Shown here in pieces: positions 19,355-28,307 of a DNA stretch of 64,000 nt. Position 1 is the stretch's first letter. Each line of letters begins with the position of its first letter. The stretch lies in contig JACJWX010000009.1 in the NCBI GenBank assembly GCA_020636905.1, positions 1 to 64,000 of the forward strand. The letters are read 5' to 3'. The DNA comes from Actinomycetota bacterium (GTDB lineage Bacteria > Actinomycetota > Thermoleophilia > Miltoncostaeales > Miltoncostaeaceae). A program made the position numbers and the translations under genes. A model generated the notes under the pieces. That model was not told the DNA's origin, made no database searches, and saw only the letters and a list, made by a program, of their open reading frames with translations.

Positions 19355-20539
19355 CTACCGCCTCGCGAAGCGATAGAGGGTTCCGTTGGCAACGATGTAC
19401 AACTCGCCCTTCGCGTCCTCGCCGAACGTCGTCGCGCCGACCACGGTGCGACCCAGACGGGCGGTTTCTTCGCGCAGTCCGCGCGGGCGCGGCCCCGCAC
19501 CGATGCTCCAGACGCGACCGGTTCCCCAATCGGCGAACAGGTACCTGCCGCGCAGCGCCGGGATGCTGCGACCGCGGTAGACGTATCCGCCGGTGATCGA
19601 CACCCCCTTGGCGTGCGTGTACTGGGCCACCGGCATCGTCGGACGGCTCCCCGCGCGCAGGGCCCCGCCGTAGCTGCGGCGACCTTCGAACGCGTTCCAG
19701 CCGAAGTTCAGTCCTTTCGCCCCACGCCGGACGAAGTCGACCTCTTCCACTTCGCCCTGGCCGACGTCGCCGATCCAGAGGTCTCCGCGCACCCGGTCGA
19801 ACGAGAACCTCCACGGGTTCCGCAGTCCGTAGTGCCAGACCTCGGCGCGGGCGCCCCGCGTCGTGCGGAAGGGGTTGTTCCCCGGGATCGCGTAGGGCCT
19901 CCGAGCATCGACGTCGATGCGCAGGATCTTGCCGAGCGGTGACGAGAGATTCTGCGCCCGGTTCTGCGGGTCGCCACCGCTGCCACCGTCGCCGGTGCCG
20001 ATGTAGAGCTTGCGGTCGGGCCCGAACGCGATCATGCCGCCGTTGTGGTTCTCGTAGGGCTGATCGATGGTCATGACGGTGCGCGCCGTGGACGGCACCG
20101 CGCGGGTGCGCCGGGCGTTCGCCCGGTACTCGACGATGCGCGTGTCACCGGAACGGTCGGTGAAGTTGACGAAGAACCGGCGATTGCGGGCGAATCCCGG
20201 GTGGAACGCGAGGCCCAGCAGCCCCTGCTCGCCACCCCCGGAAACCTGCGAGCGGACGTCAAGGAAGACCGCGCCCGGGCGGCCGTTCCGAAGGACCCGG
20301 ATGCGACCGGACTTCTGCACGGCGTAGAGCGTGGTGCGCCCGGGGGCCGCCGTCAGGAAGAGGGTGTCGCCGAGGCCGCCCGAAACCCGCACCAGCCGGT
20401 ATCCGGCGGTTGCGGTCTCGCGGGCCGTCGAGCCGGCGGCGGTGGTTGCGGACGGTGGACCATCGGAGGCGCCGATGGCCACGGCGGCGACGGCGAGCGC
20501 CACCGCGCCGGTGGTGATGAGGGCACGTGATCGAGTCAT
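19355..20539 (-). CDS. PQQ-dependent sugar dehydrogenase (soluble GSDH family), secreted
   Basis: A 394-residue exported beta-propeller protein. The ATG at 20539 is followed by a signal peptide (TRSRALITTGAVALAVAAVAIGA) and has TACGGT 6 nt upstream. Family motifs are QGLLGLAFHPGF, NHNGGMIAFGPDRKLYIGTGDGG (in segments), LGKILRID, YGLRNPWRFSFDR, WIGDVGQGEVEEVDF and FGWNAFEGRR, as in soluble aldose dehydrogenases such as E. coli YliI. It likely oxidises sugars outside the membrane using PQQ and calcium. No PQQ synthesis gene is in the window, so use of the cofactor is a family inference. Confidence 0.9.
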   Translation of the reverse strand: MTRSRALITTGAVALAVAAVAIGASDGPPSATTAAGSTARETATAGYRLVRVSGGLGDTLFLTAAPGRTTLYAVQKSGRIRVLRNGRPGAVFLDVRSQVSGGGEQGLLGLAFHPGFARNRRFFVNFTDRSGDTRIVEYRANARRTRAVPSTARTVMTIDQPYENHNGGMIAFGPDRKLYIGTGDGGSGGDPQNRAQNLSSPLGKILRIDVDARRPYAIPGNNPFRTTRGARAEVWHYGLRNPWRFSFDRVRGDLWIGDVGQGEVEEVDFVRRGAKGLNFGWNAFEGRRSYGGALRAGSRPTMPVAQYTHAKGVSITGGYVYRGRSIPALRGRYLFADWGTGRVWSIGAGPRPRGLREETARLGRTVVGATTFGEDAKGELYIVANGTLYRFARR

Positions 20540-20545
20540 GCGCGC

Positions 20546-20551
20546 ACCGTA
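20546..20551 (-). promoter_or_regulatory. Leaderless -10 box for the sugar dehydrogenase gene
   Basis: TACGGT on the minus strand ends 6 nt before the ATG. TTGTCC lies 18 bp further upstream as a plausible -35 element. Confidence 0.5.
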
Positions 20552-20726
20552 CCCACTGCGGTGGGGCCCGGACAAACCCGTCGGGCCCGGGTCCCTCGAT
20601 CGACGATTCGCACCGGCACCGGTCAGGAACGAAGAAGCGCGGCCCGGACGGTGTGTGCGAGCGTCGGCCGCATCAACGCGCGACGCGAGGGAATCCGTTG
20701 CGCGTCCCCATCCAGAGGAGGAACCC

Positions 20727-20939
20727 ATGGAACGGAACCGCTGGTCGCGCAACCTTCATCGACAGGCCTCGCTCGTCTTTGTGGTGATCGTGCTCTTCGA
20801 TGCCGTCGTCGCCGCGCTCGGGACACCGCCGGAGTGGCTGTTCTTCCTTCCGCTGATCCCGCTCGCCGTGTTGCTCGTGACCGGAGGACACCTCTTCGCC
20901 CTGCCGTACCGGCAGCGCTCGCGGCGCGCCACCGCCTGA
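20727..20939 (+). CDS. Small two-helix membrane protein
   Basis: A 70-residue protein with two adjacent hydrophobic helices (about residues 15-33 and 38-57) and basic ends. The ATG at 20727 is backed by a strong ribosome site, AGAGGAGG, ending 6-7 nt upstream. I recognise no family. It lies between the divergent sugar dehydrogenase gene and PPK2. Longer in-frame extensions upstream lack a comparable ribosome site. Confidence 0.6.
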   Translation: MERNRWSRNLHRQASLVFVVIVLFDAVVAALGTPPEWLFFLPLIPLAVLLVTGGHLFALPYRQRSRRATA

Positions 20940-20978
20940 TGCGGCCTCCCGTGGAGTCGGCTACGAGCATCGCTCCCG

Positions 20979-20984
20979 TACGAT
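20979..20984 (+). promoter_or_regulatory. Leaderless -10 box for the PPK2 gene
   Basis: TACGAT ends 7 nt before the ATG at 20992 and overlaps the alternative ATG at 20983. Transcription would start at the downstream ATG, which decides the start. Confidence 0.45.
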
Positions 20985-20991
20985 GCGCCGC

Positions 20992-21819
20992 ATGGGACAT
21001 GGACTGCACCGGCGCGTCCGCATCGAACCGGGCAAGCGTGCCGATCTCGCGAAGATCGACGCCGACGACACGCTCGGGCTCGAACGGGACGAGGCGGAGG
21101 AGCTGGTGCGCGAGCGTCAGGAACGCCTCGAGGTGCTCCAGGGGTACCTGAAGTGGGGGGCCGCGCAGGCGCTCGTCGTGCTGTTCCAGGGGATGGACGC
21201 CGGCGGCAAGGATGGCGCGGTGCGGCAGCTGGTGGCCGGCCTGAATCCGATGATCGTGAACTTCGTCGCGTTCGGGAAGCCCACGAAGGAGGAGCTCGCG
21301 CACGATTTTCTGTGGCGGATCCGCCGTGAGGTGCCCGAGCGGGGAGAGATCTCGCTGTTCAACCGCTCGCACTACGAGGACGTCCTCGTCGTCCGCGTCG
21401 ACGAACTCGTCCCGGAGCCGGTGTGGCGTCCGCGGTTCGAGGTGATCAACACATTCGAGGCGGAACTGGCCCGGCAGGGAACCACCGTCGTGAAGTTCAT
21501 GCTGCACGTCTCCCGCGACGAGCAGCTCGAACGTCTGGCCGAGCGGGCGACGCTTCCCGAGAAGCACTGGAAGCACAGCGCCGACGACATGCGCAAGCGC
21601 GGCCAGTGGGACGCCTACATGGAGGCCTACGAGGAGGCCATCAAGCGCACGGGGACCGAGGTGTCGCCCTGGTACGTGGTGCCGGCCGACCGCAAGTGGG
21701 TGCGGAACGCGGTGGTGCTCGACACCGTCGTGCACACCCTCGAGGAGATGCGGCTGCCGACGCCGACGCCTCCGGAGGACGCCGCCGAGGAACTGCTGAA
21801 CCGCCCGGCCGGGGACTGA
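20992..21819 (+). CDS. ppk2: Polyphosphate kinase 2 family protein
   Basis: A 275-residue polyphosphate:nucleotide phosphotransferase. The Walker A-like motif GMDAGGKDG is at about residues 67-75. The Walker B/lid region includes FNRSHYEDVLVVRV, and KHWKHSADDMRKRGQWDAYMEAYE and SPWYVVPADRKWVRN are PPK2 signatures. It transfers phosphate between polyphosphate and ADP or AMP; the single-domain form cannot be assigned to class by eye. The ATG at 20992 is preferred over 20983 because of TACGAT 7 nt upstream. It is convergent with the flavoprotein gene. Confidence 0.92.
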   Translation: MGHGLHRRVRIEPGKRADLAKIDADDTLGLERDEAEELVRERQERLEVLQGYLKWGAAQALVVLFQGMDAGGKDGAVRQLVAGLNPMIVNFVAFGKPTKEELAHDFLWRIRREVPERGEISLFNRSHYEDVLVVRVDELVPEPVWRPRFEVINTFEAELARQGTTVVKFMLHVSRDEQLERLAERATLPEKHWKHSADDMRKRGQWDAYMEAYEEAIKRTGTEVSPWYVVPADRKWVRNAVVLDTVVHTLEEMRLPTPTPPEDAAEELLNRPAGD

Positions 21820-21832
21820 CCCGGCGCTGCGC

Positions 21833-23173
21833 CTACGGCGCGTCGCCCGTGACGGCGGCGGCGGCGAGTTCGATCGGATCGCGCAGCGCCGCCACGGGCG
21901 GGGCGTAGCCGAAGTCGACCTCCGCGAGCTCGTCCACCGTCATCCGGGCGCTGATGGCCACGGCCAGCGCATGGAGCCGAGTGGCCACGTCGTCGCCTCC
22001 GGAGGTCTCCGCACCGAGCAACCGCCGCGACGACCGGTCCCACACCAGCCGCACGATGGTCGATTCGGATCCGGGCATGTAGCCGCTCCGGTTCCGCCCG
22101 GTGCGCTCGATCGCCTCGGCGTCGAACCCGGCGTCCAGGGCGGCCTCCACGGTCAACCCGGTCGCGCCGATACCCACGCCGAAGGCACTCGACACCCACG
22201 AACCGAGCACCCCGGGAAACCGCCCCGGGCGGCCGGTGATGCTGCGGCCGGCGACGCGACCCTGCGTGTTCGCGGTGGTGGCGAGCGGAATCCAGACCGC
22301 TTCCCCGGTGACCCGGTGATGCGCGGTCGCGCAGTCGCCCGCCGCCCAAATGTGTTCGACCGAGGTACGTCCGGTCGCGTCGATTGCGATCGCGTTGCGG
22401 GGACCCAGCGCACATCCCGCGGCGGCCGCGAGTTCGCTGTTGGGCTTCACACCGGTGCCCAGCAGCACCATGTCGTACCGGTCCGTGCGTCCGTCGATCG
22501 TCGCGAGGATCCCGCCGTCGTCACCCGGTTCGATTGACTCGAGCGTGCTGCCGAGACGGGTGCTCGTGCACCCCCCGACCAGCGCTTCCGCGACCGGTGC
22601 CGCGACGTTGGGGCTCAGCGTGGGCAGCAGTTGATCGGCGACTTCGAGGAGGTGGACCTCGATGCCGTTGCGGCAGAGGTTCTCGCACATCTCCATCCCG
22701 ATGGGTCCTGAGCCCACCATGAGGGCACGGCCGCCGGACACCCTCGGGAGCTGTTCCTTCAGCGTGATGGCGGAGTCCATGTCGCGGAGCACGAACACCC
22801 CGGAGGTCTCGATGCCGGGGATCGGCGGACGGACCGGCCGCGCGCCCGTCGCGATCAGCAGCCGGTCGTAGGTGACCCGCTGACCGTCGCTCAGCACCAC
22901 CGCTCGGCCGTCGGTGTCGATCTCGGTGGCCTCGGCGCCCAACCGAACGTCGATGTTGCGCTTCTCGCGGAACGTGTCGAGGTCGATCGCCAGCAACCGT
23001 TCCCGTGGCTCGACCACCCCGCCGAGCCAGTAGGGCATGCCGCACGAGGCGTACGAAACGTGCTGCGTTCGCTCGAGCACGACGATGTCGAGGTCCGGGT
23101 CGCCCCGGCGCGCTTCGGCGGCTCCCGACATTCCTGCGGGATTGCCGCCGATGATGACCAGTCGCTGGCTCAC
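21833..23173 (-). CDS. CoA-disulfide-reductase-like flavoprotein
   Basis: A 446-residue FAD/NAD(P)H oxidoreductase. The FAD motif is IIGGNPAGMSGAAEA near residue 7, and the single redox Cys C44 sits in SYASCGMPYW, the hallmark of CoA-disulfide reductase and NADH oxidase/peroxidase relatives. The second nucleotide motif lies in RALMVGSGPIGMEMCENL, and the FAD ribityl contact in WAAGDCATAHH. The likely activity is thiol-disulfide homeostasis or peroxide/polysulfide reduction; the substrate is uncertain. The GTG at 23173 gives the family N-terminus; the open frame upstream overlaps the preceding small gene. It follows that gene by 22 nt. Confidence 0.88.
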   Translation of the reverse strand: MSQRLVIIGGNPAGMSGAAEARRGDPDLDIVVLERTQHVSYASCGMPYWLGGVVEPRERLLAIDLDTFREKRNIDVRLGAEATEIDTDGRAVVLSDGQRVTYDRLLIATGARPVRPPIPGIETSGVFVLRDMDSAITLKEQLPRVSGGRALMVGSGPIGMEMCENLCRNGIEVHLLEVADQLLPTLSPNVAAPVAEALVGGCTSTRLGSTLESIEPGDDGGILATIDGRTDRYDMVLLGTGVKPNSELAAAAGCALGPRNAIAIDATGRTSVEHIWAAGDCATAHHRVTGEAVWIPLATTANTQGRVAGRSITGRPGRFPGVLGSWVSSAFGVGIGATGLTVEAALDAGFDAEAIERTGRNRSGYMPGSESTIVRLVWDRSSRRLLGAETSGGDDVATRLHALAVAISARMTVDELAEVDFGYAPPVAALRDPIELAAAAVTGDAP

Positions 23174-23195
23174 GTCGCTGCCAGCGGGCCGATGA

Positions 23196-23459
23196 TCAGG
23201 CCGGGATGACCGGCTCGAGCACTGGCTGGACCGCGCGGCTGACCGTGACCGGAAGCAGACGCACGAATGCATTGAGTTCAGCGGGCTTCGCGTTGGTGGC
23301 GATGCCGTTGGCCAGCCGTTCGAGGACCGCCTGCTCACGATCGCCGAGTTCGCCGGCGACCGGGCCCAGGGCCTCGATGAGTGATGCGGTCAGGTCGTCA
23401 TCCAAGACCTTGAACGCGTCCAGAACCTTCTCGGGGATTTCTGCGGACATAACGGCCAT
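23196..23459 (-). CDS. Hypothetical small helical protein
   Basis: An 87-residue, mostly helical acidic protein with no membrane segment and no recognised motif. A start at 23450 (MSAEIPEK) is also possible and would drop three residues. It lies 22 nt upstream of the flavoprotein gene on the same strand, so the two probably share a transcript. Confidence 0.5.
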   Translation of the reverse strand: MAVMSAEIPEKVLDAFKVLDDDLTASLIEALGPVAGELGDREQAVLERLANGIATNAKPAELNAFVRLLPVTVSRAVQPVLEPVIPA

Positions 23460-23552
23460 TATCGCACAAGAAACGGACGTTTCGTATCGGCTGCGGGAAG
23501 CAGGGGCGCCGAGGCGGGGAACGAACCCACAGGCACCCCACCGAGGAGCACC

Positions 23553-23879
23553 ATGCCGGATTCAGCCCTGCTCGTCACGATCGGCGTCGCCGCGATCGCC
23601 ATCGCGATCGGAACCTGGAACGCCGCCGCGAACAGCGACGACCGCGCACCGTTGCTCGTCCTGCTCGGCGTCGCGGTGCCCTCGCTGCTTGCGATCGGTG
23701 CGATCGGCGGCGCCAACGCGGGCCCGCTTCCCCTCGTGGTCGGGCTCGTCGGCGCACTCGCCCTGGCCCCGGGAGCCGTCCGGCTCGCCCTGCACACCAG
23801 GGGAGTCCGCCGGGACCGGCGGGAGACGGACGCCACACCGGCCGCGGCACTCGCCACCGGGTTCCGGAAGGCCGCCTGA
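23553..23879 (+). CDS. Small membrane protein, three predicted helices
   Basis: A 108-residue protein with three hydrophobic segments (about residues 5-24, 32-52 and 57-78) and a charged C-terminal tail rich in Arg and Asp. The ATG at 23553 follows GAGGAG at a normal distance. I recognise no family. It stands 76 nt before the VWA gene on the same strand. Confidence 0.6.
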   Translation: MPDSALLVTIGVAAIAIAIGTWNAAANSDDRAPLLVLLGVAVPSLLAIGAIGGANAGPLPLVVGLVGALALAPGAVRLALHTRGVRRDRRETDATPAAALATGFRKAA

Positions 23880-23940
23880 GCACCGCCGCCGAGCGCCACC
23901 CGGCGCGGCTCCCGCATTCAGGATCGCGCGTCCGGGGTCG

Positions 23941-23946
23941 TAGACT
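23941..23946 (+). promoter_or_regulatory. Possible -10 box for the VWA gene
   Basis: TAGACT ends 9 nt before the ATG at 23956. There is no clear ribosome site. The spacing is slightly longer than at the other leaderless candidates. Confidence 0.3.
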
Positions 23947-23955
23947 CCAGCGGCA

Positions 23956-25638
23956 ATGAAGGCGACGCGCATCCTCACCCTGATCGCCGCGGCGGCGATC
24001 ATCCTCGCCGCCGTCATCTGGCGTTCCGGCGATTCGACGCCGACGACCCCGGGCGGCACCACCGGCGGCGGCGGCGACGCCGTGACCGTGACATTCGCTT
24101 ACTCCCCCGAAAAGCGGCCACTGCTCGAGCCGCTCGTCGAGGAGTTCAACCGGCAGGGCGTCCAGGTCGCCGGACGGCCCGTCGTGGTCGACGCGAGTTC
24201 GGTGTCGTCCGGGGACGCGGCGACACGCATCGCCGCGGGCAGACTCGAGGCTGATCTCTGGAGTCCCTCGTCGTCGCTCTGGGGACAGGTCGTCAACTAC
24301 CGCGCCGACGCGAAACGAGCGCCGGAGCGCAGCCCGTCCCTCGTTCGAACACCACTGGTGATCGCCATGTGGCAGCCGCTGGCCGAGGCCCTGGGCTGGC
24401 CGAAACGCGAGATCGGCTGGTCGGACATCCTCCGCGAGGCCACCAGCAAACGCGGCTGGGCGGCCTACGGGCGGCCGGAGTGGGGGCGCTTCAAACTCGG
24501 CCACACCAACCCCGACTACTCCACCTCCGGGCTGTCCGCGGTGGTGGCCGAATACCTCTTCGCGACCGGCAAGACCGAGGGCCTGCTGTTGAAGGACGTG
24601 CGCGCGCCCGCCTCGCGGAGGACGGTCCAGTCGATCGAGCAGAGCATCGTGCACTACGGGGACACGACGCTCTTCTTCGCCGAGCAGATGGCCGCCAACG
24701 GACCCGCCTATGCCAGTGCCGTCGCCATGGAGGAGGTGACGCTCGTGGACTACAACCGCCGGCTGGCCGGCAACGGCCCGAAGCTCGTCGCCCTCTACCC
24801 GAAGGAGGGCACCTTCTTCAGCGACAACCCCCTGTTCGTGATCGACGCCCCGTGGTCGAGTCCCGAGCAGCGCGAGGCGGCGACGGCCCTCTCCGAGTGG
24901 CTCCGCGAACACGTCGACGCCGACTCCGCGGCCGAGTTGTTCTTCAGGCCCGGCGACCCCACCGCGGCTCCCGGGTCAGCGCTCACCGGCGACGAGTACA
25001 TCGACCTGGCCCTCCCGAAGCGCGTCCTGAGCGCCCCGGATCCCGAGGTGCTCAACGCCATCCAGCAGGCGTGGCGCGCCGATCGCAAGCCCGCGCGGGT
25101 CCAGATCGTGCTGGACATCTCCGGCTCCATGAACGAGGAGCGCAAGCTCGCGAGCGCGCAGCGCGGGCTCGACCGGTTCCTGTCGCTGATGCAGCCACAG
25201 GACGAGGTCGGCCTGACCGTGTTCAACGGACGGGTCACCGAGGTGAGCGCGCCGATCCCGATCCGGACCGGCCGGGCGAGGCTGCGGACCGCGGTCGGGA
25301 ATCAGATCGCCGATGGTGACACCGCGGTCTACGACGCAACGCTCGCCGCGGCGACGGACGTGGCCGCCTCCGCGACCGACAAGCGCATCAGCGCGGTGGT
25401 GGTGCTCACCGACGGGCAGGACACCGCGTCGACCATCGACCGGCCGGCACTCGAGCGACAACTCGACCGGCTGACCGGATCCGAGGGCGAGGCCGTGCGG
25501 GTGTTCACGATCGCCTACGGCAGCGATGCCAGCGACGCCGACCTCGAGCGGATCGCGCAGGCCGGCGGTGGCCGGGCCTACATCGGCGACCCGGACACGA
25601 TCGAGGCGGTGTACGCCCAGATCGCGAGCTTCTTCTGA
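23956..25638 (+). CDS. Membrane-anchored solute-binding/VWA fusion protein
   Basis: A 560-residue two-domain protein. An N-terminal signal anchor (about residues 4-23) and a Gly-rich linker lead to an extracellular-solute-binding-like domain (residues ~40-345; VTVTFAYSPEKRPLLEPL, then DLWSPSSSLWGQ). A von Willebrand A domain follows from about residue 380, with an intact MIDAS motif DISGS at 387-391 and a late TDGQD. It presumably binds a ligand outside the membrane and contacts a partner through the metal site; the ligand is unknown. The next gene follows after 66 nt and may encode a partner. It is not an ordinary ABC receptor, since no permease or ATPase gene is nearby. Confidence 0.82.
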   Translation: MKATRILTLIAAAAIILAAVIWRSGDSTPTTPGGTTGGGGDAVTVTFAYSPEKRPLLEPLVEEFNRQGVQVAGRPVVVDASSVSSGDAATRIAAGRLEADLWSPSSSLWGQVVNYRADAKRAPERSPSLVRTPLVIAMWQPLAEALGWPKREIGWSDILREATSKRGWAAYGRPEWGRFKLGHTNPDYSTSGLSAVVAEYLFATGKTEGLLLKDVRAPASRRTVQSIEQSIVHYGDTTLFFAEQMAANGPAYASAVAMEEVTLVDYNRRLAGNGPKLVALYPKEGTFFSDNPLFVIDAPWSSPEQREAATALSEWLREHVDADSAAELFFRPGDPTAAPGSALTGDEYIDLALPKRVLSAPDPEVLNAIQQAWRADRKPARVQIVLDISGSMNEERKLASAQRGLDRFLSLMQPQDEVGLTVFNGRVTEVSAPIPIRTGRARLRTAVGNQIADGDTAVYDATLAAATDVAASATDKRISAVVVLTDGQDTASTIDRPALERQLDRLTGSEGEAVRVFTIAYGSDASDADLERIAQAGGGRAYIGDPDTIEAVYAQIASFF

Positions 25639-25704
25639 GTGCCCGCCCGGACACGGACGTCCGCCCGACGGCATCCTCGGCCGGTCTCGCACCAAGCGAC
25701 TGAC

Positions 25705-26535
25705 GTGTCGAACCGCGACGATGCGATCGGCCGCCTGCTGGGGCGGGCACTGACGCGGCCGGCGAACGTGCTGCCGGCGGCGGGCGTGATCGCAGCGGGC
25801 GTGCTGACGGGGTTCTGGCCGCTCTACCTGATCGGAGCGGCGGTCTACGCCGTGCTTGCGGCCACCACGCTCTTCAGCGCGGACGAGGCACGGCGGGCGC
25901 TCGGCCGCGGACCACGACCGAGCGCAACGCCGATTTCGGACGCGCACCGGGGGACTCGTTTCGCGAGCGACTGGGTCAACCTCCACTACCGCCAGGTCCT
26001 CACCGAATACGAGCGCATCACCGAGGCGGTGGAGCGGAGCCCACTCTCGCTCCCCGAGATCACGGTGGAGACGCGGGGGCTGATGGATGACGTCAACGGA
26101 CTGTGCTCGAGGGCGCAGACGGCCGTCGACTATCTGGAATCGGTGGACCGTGAGGCGCTGATCAACGAGCGGCGCACGGTCGATGCGCGGCGCGCTTCAG
26201 CGGGTCCGGAGCTGCGCGAGACGCTCGACCAGACGGTTCGTGCGCTGGACCAGAACCTCGCCACGATCGCGGAGATGCGCGGCACCCTGGAGGTGTTCGA
26301 CGCCCGCATGGGACAGCTGCGCAGCAACCTGGGCGCCATCAGAGGTGAGGTGGCCCGTCTGGAGGTGGACGGCCACGACGACGAACCGGCCCGGGTGCTC
26401 ACACACGTGAGCTCGGCGCGTGAGCTGGTCACGGGGATCACCGCGGCGCTGGAAGCGACTCCGAATCCGCCGGCGGCAGCGTCCCGGGAACCGGAACTCA
26501 GGCAGGATCCCCCGGGGGCACGACCCAGCGGGTGA
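25705..26535 (+). CDS. Membrane protein with C-terminal coiled coil, likely partner of the VWA protein
   Basis: A 276-residue protein with two N-terminal hydrophobic helices (about residues 18-55), then a long helical region with heptad-like stretches from about residue 85 to 250 (for example LDQTVRALDQNLATIAEMRG). The C-terminal tail is Pro-rich. I recognise no family. The GTG at 25705 is chosen because the extra upstream residues are low-complexity and lack a better signal. It lies 66 nt after the VWA gene, and its last 38 bases overlap the end of the opposing gene. A scaffold role for the VWA complex is inference from position. Confidence 0.6.
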   Translation: MSNRDDAIGRLLGRALTRPANVLPAAGVIAAGVLTGFWPLYLIGAAVYAVLAATTLFSADEARRALGRGPRPSATPISDAHRGTRFASDWVNLHYRQVLTEYERITEAVERSPLSLPEITVETRGLMDDVNGLCSRAQTAVDYLESVDREALINERRTVDARRASAGPELRETLDQTVRALDQNLATIAEMRGTLEVFDARMGQLRSNLGAIRGEVARLEVDGHDDEPARVLTHVSSARELVTGITAALEATPNPPAAASREPELRQDPPGARPSG

Positions 26536-28186
26536 TCCGCTCCCAGACCTGCTCCTCGATCGCTCCCGAGGCCGGGTCGGTGGCGAGGACGGCCGTCTCG
26601 ACGCGCGAAAGCCCCAGCTCCAGTGGAATGGGAGCGCAGTGGACGCCGCTCTCCTCGAGGGGCGCGAGCACCTCCCGCTCGAATCGCGGTTCGGCGATGT
26701 CGGGCAGGAAGAACACGTCGCGGACCGCGCCGTCCAGTCGATCATGATCGACGAGCACGACCAGGGATGCGACGCGTCCGGCTTCCTTCTCGATGGTGAC
26801 GATCAGGTGTTCCTGCGGCGCGGTGCCCGAGGGCGAGGTCGACCAGGCCGCCCGGGGGACGGCGTCGATGAGCCCCCTGACCCAGGGTCGCCGAGCCGGC
26901 GCGTCGCCGGCGGCATCGTCGGCGTGAGCGCCGAGCGGGGGTGGGAGCGTGGCGGCGCAGGCGTGGCAGGCGTCCCGGCCCGGCCCCTCCACGATCGCGA
27001 ACTCGTCGATGAGGCGGTGGGCGTCGATCGGGGAGGCGTTCCGGAACACCCGGTCGACCACCATCTCCACGAGGTACGAGCGGCGCGGCGCGACAACGGC
27101 GGCGGCGATGTCGGCCGCCCGCGGAGCGTCGCGCTGGAGCACCTCGAGGGACCGTGCGAACGTCGCCTGGGCGTCGAGATCGCCGGCGATGTCCTCGAGA
27201 CAGATCCGGACGTCGCCCACCTCGGTGCCGTGGGCGCGGGCGAGGCCCTCTTCGACCAGCCTCCGGGCCCGCGCGGTGTCGCCGGTGCGCAGGGCCAGCA
27301 CGGCCGCCTCGTAGCGGTCTTCCGGATCCTCGAAGGCGAACGCGCCCTCCAGCAGCTGTCGTGCGTCGTCGACGCGGCCGCCGCGCGCCAGCATCCGGGC
27401 CAGCCGCCGCCGGGCCGCCGGAACCCGCTCGGGCAGGTGCCGCCGGAGCACCGTCAGCAATCGATGCTGCACCGCGACCGCGGTTTCGATGCGATCGTCC
27501 AGCAGCAGGCCGACGATGTCGGCCTCGAGGGCGTCCGCCTCCTCGCGGGCGACGTCCGCCCAGCGCGTTCCGGCCGGCCCCACCCAGCCGAGCGAGGCTT
27601 CCCAACCCGACTCGCTCAGAATCTCGCCGATGGGGCGGCCCGGGCTCCGAAACCGGCGTCCGTCCGCCGCAACCGCGGCGAAGAGCGATGGAAGGTGTCC
27701 GATGCTCCCGCGTGTGAAGTCCTGTGCCAGCCGGGCGCCCACCTCACCGACGAGTGCCGCCTCGTCGTCGGGTTGCGACGCGACCGGCGCCGGAACGCGC
27801 TGGACGGTCGGCTCGCCCGATTCGGAATCCTCGACGCCGATGACCACCAGATCGCCGACCTGGGCGTCCGCCGGCAGGGTCACGCCGAACAGCCCCAGCA
27901 GGCGAAGTGGCGCGAGGTCGTCGACGGCGTCGATCCATCCCGCGCTTCGTGCGTCGGCGGTGACCCGTGCCGTGAGGCGGACACCCGCGAGCGTTCGATC
28001 GATCCGGGCGACCGTTCCGTCGCGGGTCTCGATGATCCTGGGATCGTTCCGCAGCGCCCGCCTGACGGAGGCGAGCGGATCCTTCGCACGCGTCACGCCG
28101 CGCGCGCGCAGAGCGGCACTGAGATCCGACAGCGGCGCGGGTCCGGCGGCGAGCATCAGAATGGCGGCGTCGGCGATGCGACCCAT
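26498..28186 (-). CDS. Unknown protein with N-terminal winged-helix-like and TPR-like regions
   Basis: A 562-residue soluble protein of no recognised family. The first 80 residues (RIADAAILMLAAGPAPLSDL, then LASVRRALRNDPRII) resemble a HARE/winged-helix fold. The middle (about residues 240-400) is Ala/Arg-rich and reads like TPR or other helical hairpins (RRRLARMLARGGRVDDARQLLEGA). A CHACAAT pair of cysteines lies near residue 430, and the C-terminal 150 residues look alpha/beta. The ATG at 28186 is chosen because TATCGT lies 6 nt upstream. It is convergent with the VWA-partner gene and overlaps it by 38 bases. Confidence 0.6.
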   Translation of the reverse strand: MGRIADAAILMLAAGPAPLSDLSAALRARGVTRAKDPLASVRRALRNDPRIIETRDGTVARIDRTLAGVRLTARVTADARSAGWIDAVDDLAPLRLLGLFGVTLPADAQVGDLVVIGVEDSESGEPTVQRVPAPVASQPDDEAALVGEVGARLAQDFTRGSIGHLPSLFAAVAADGRRFRSPGRPIGEILSESGWEASLGWVGPAGTRWADVAREEADALEADIVGLLLDDRIETAVAVQHRLLTVLRRHLPERVPAARRRLARMLARGGRVDDARQLLEGAFAFEDPEDRYEAAVLALRTGDTARARRLVEEGLARAHGTEVGDVRICLEDIAGDLDAQATFARSLEVLQRDAPRAADIAAAVVAPRRSYLVEMVVDRVFRNASPIDAHRLIDEFAIVEGPGRDACHACAATLPPPLGAHADDAAGDAPARRPWVRGLIDAVPRAAWSTSPSGTAPQEHLIVTIEKEAGRVASLVVLVDHDRLDGAVRDVFFLPDIAEPRFEREVLAPLEESGVHCAPIPLELGLSRVETAVLATDPASGAIEEQVWERITRWVVPPGDPA

Positions 28187-28192
28187 GTGGCG

Positions 28193-28198
28193 ACGATA
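28193..28198 (-). promoter_or_regulatory. Leaderless -10 box for the 562-residue protein
   Basis: TATCGT on the minus strand ends 6 nt before the ATG at 28186. There is no Shine-Dalgarno sequence. Confidence 0.45.
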
Positions 28199-28307
28199 CC
28201 AGCGAGCGCTCGGGGCCGGCGTGCTCCGGCACGCCTTCATGACGCTCCCGGATCGGTCCGGTCGGCATCCCGTGCTGTGCCGGGCGGATCCGTCCGTCGA
28301 CCGATTG

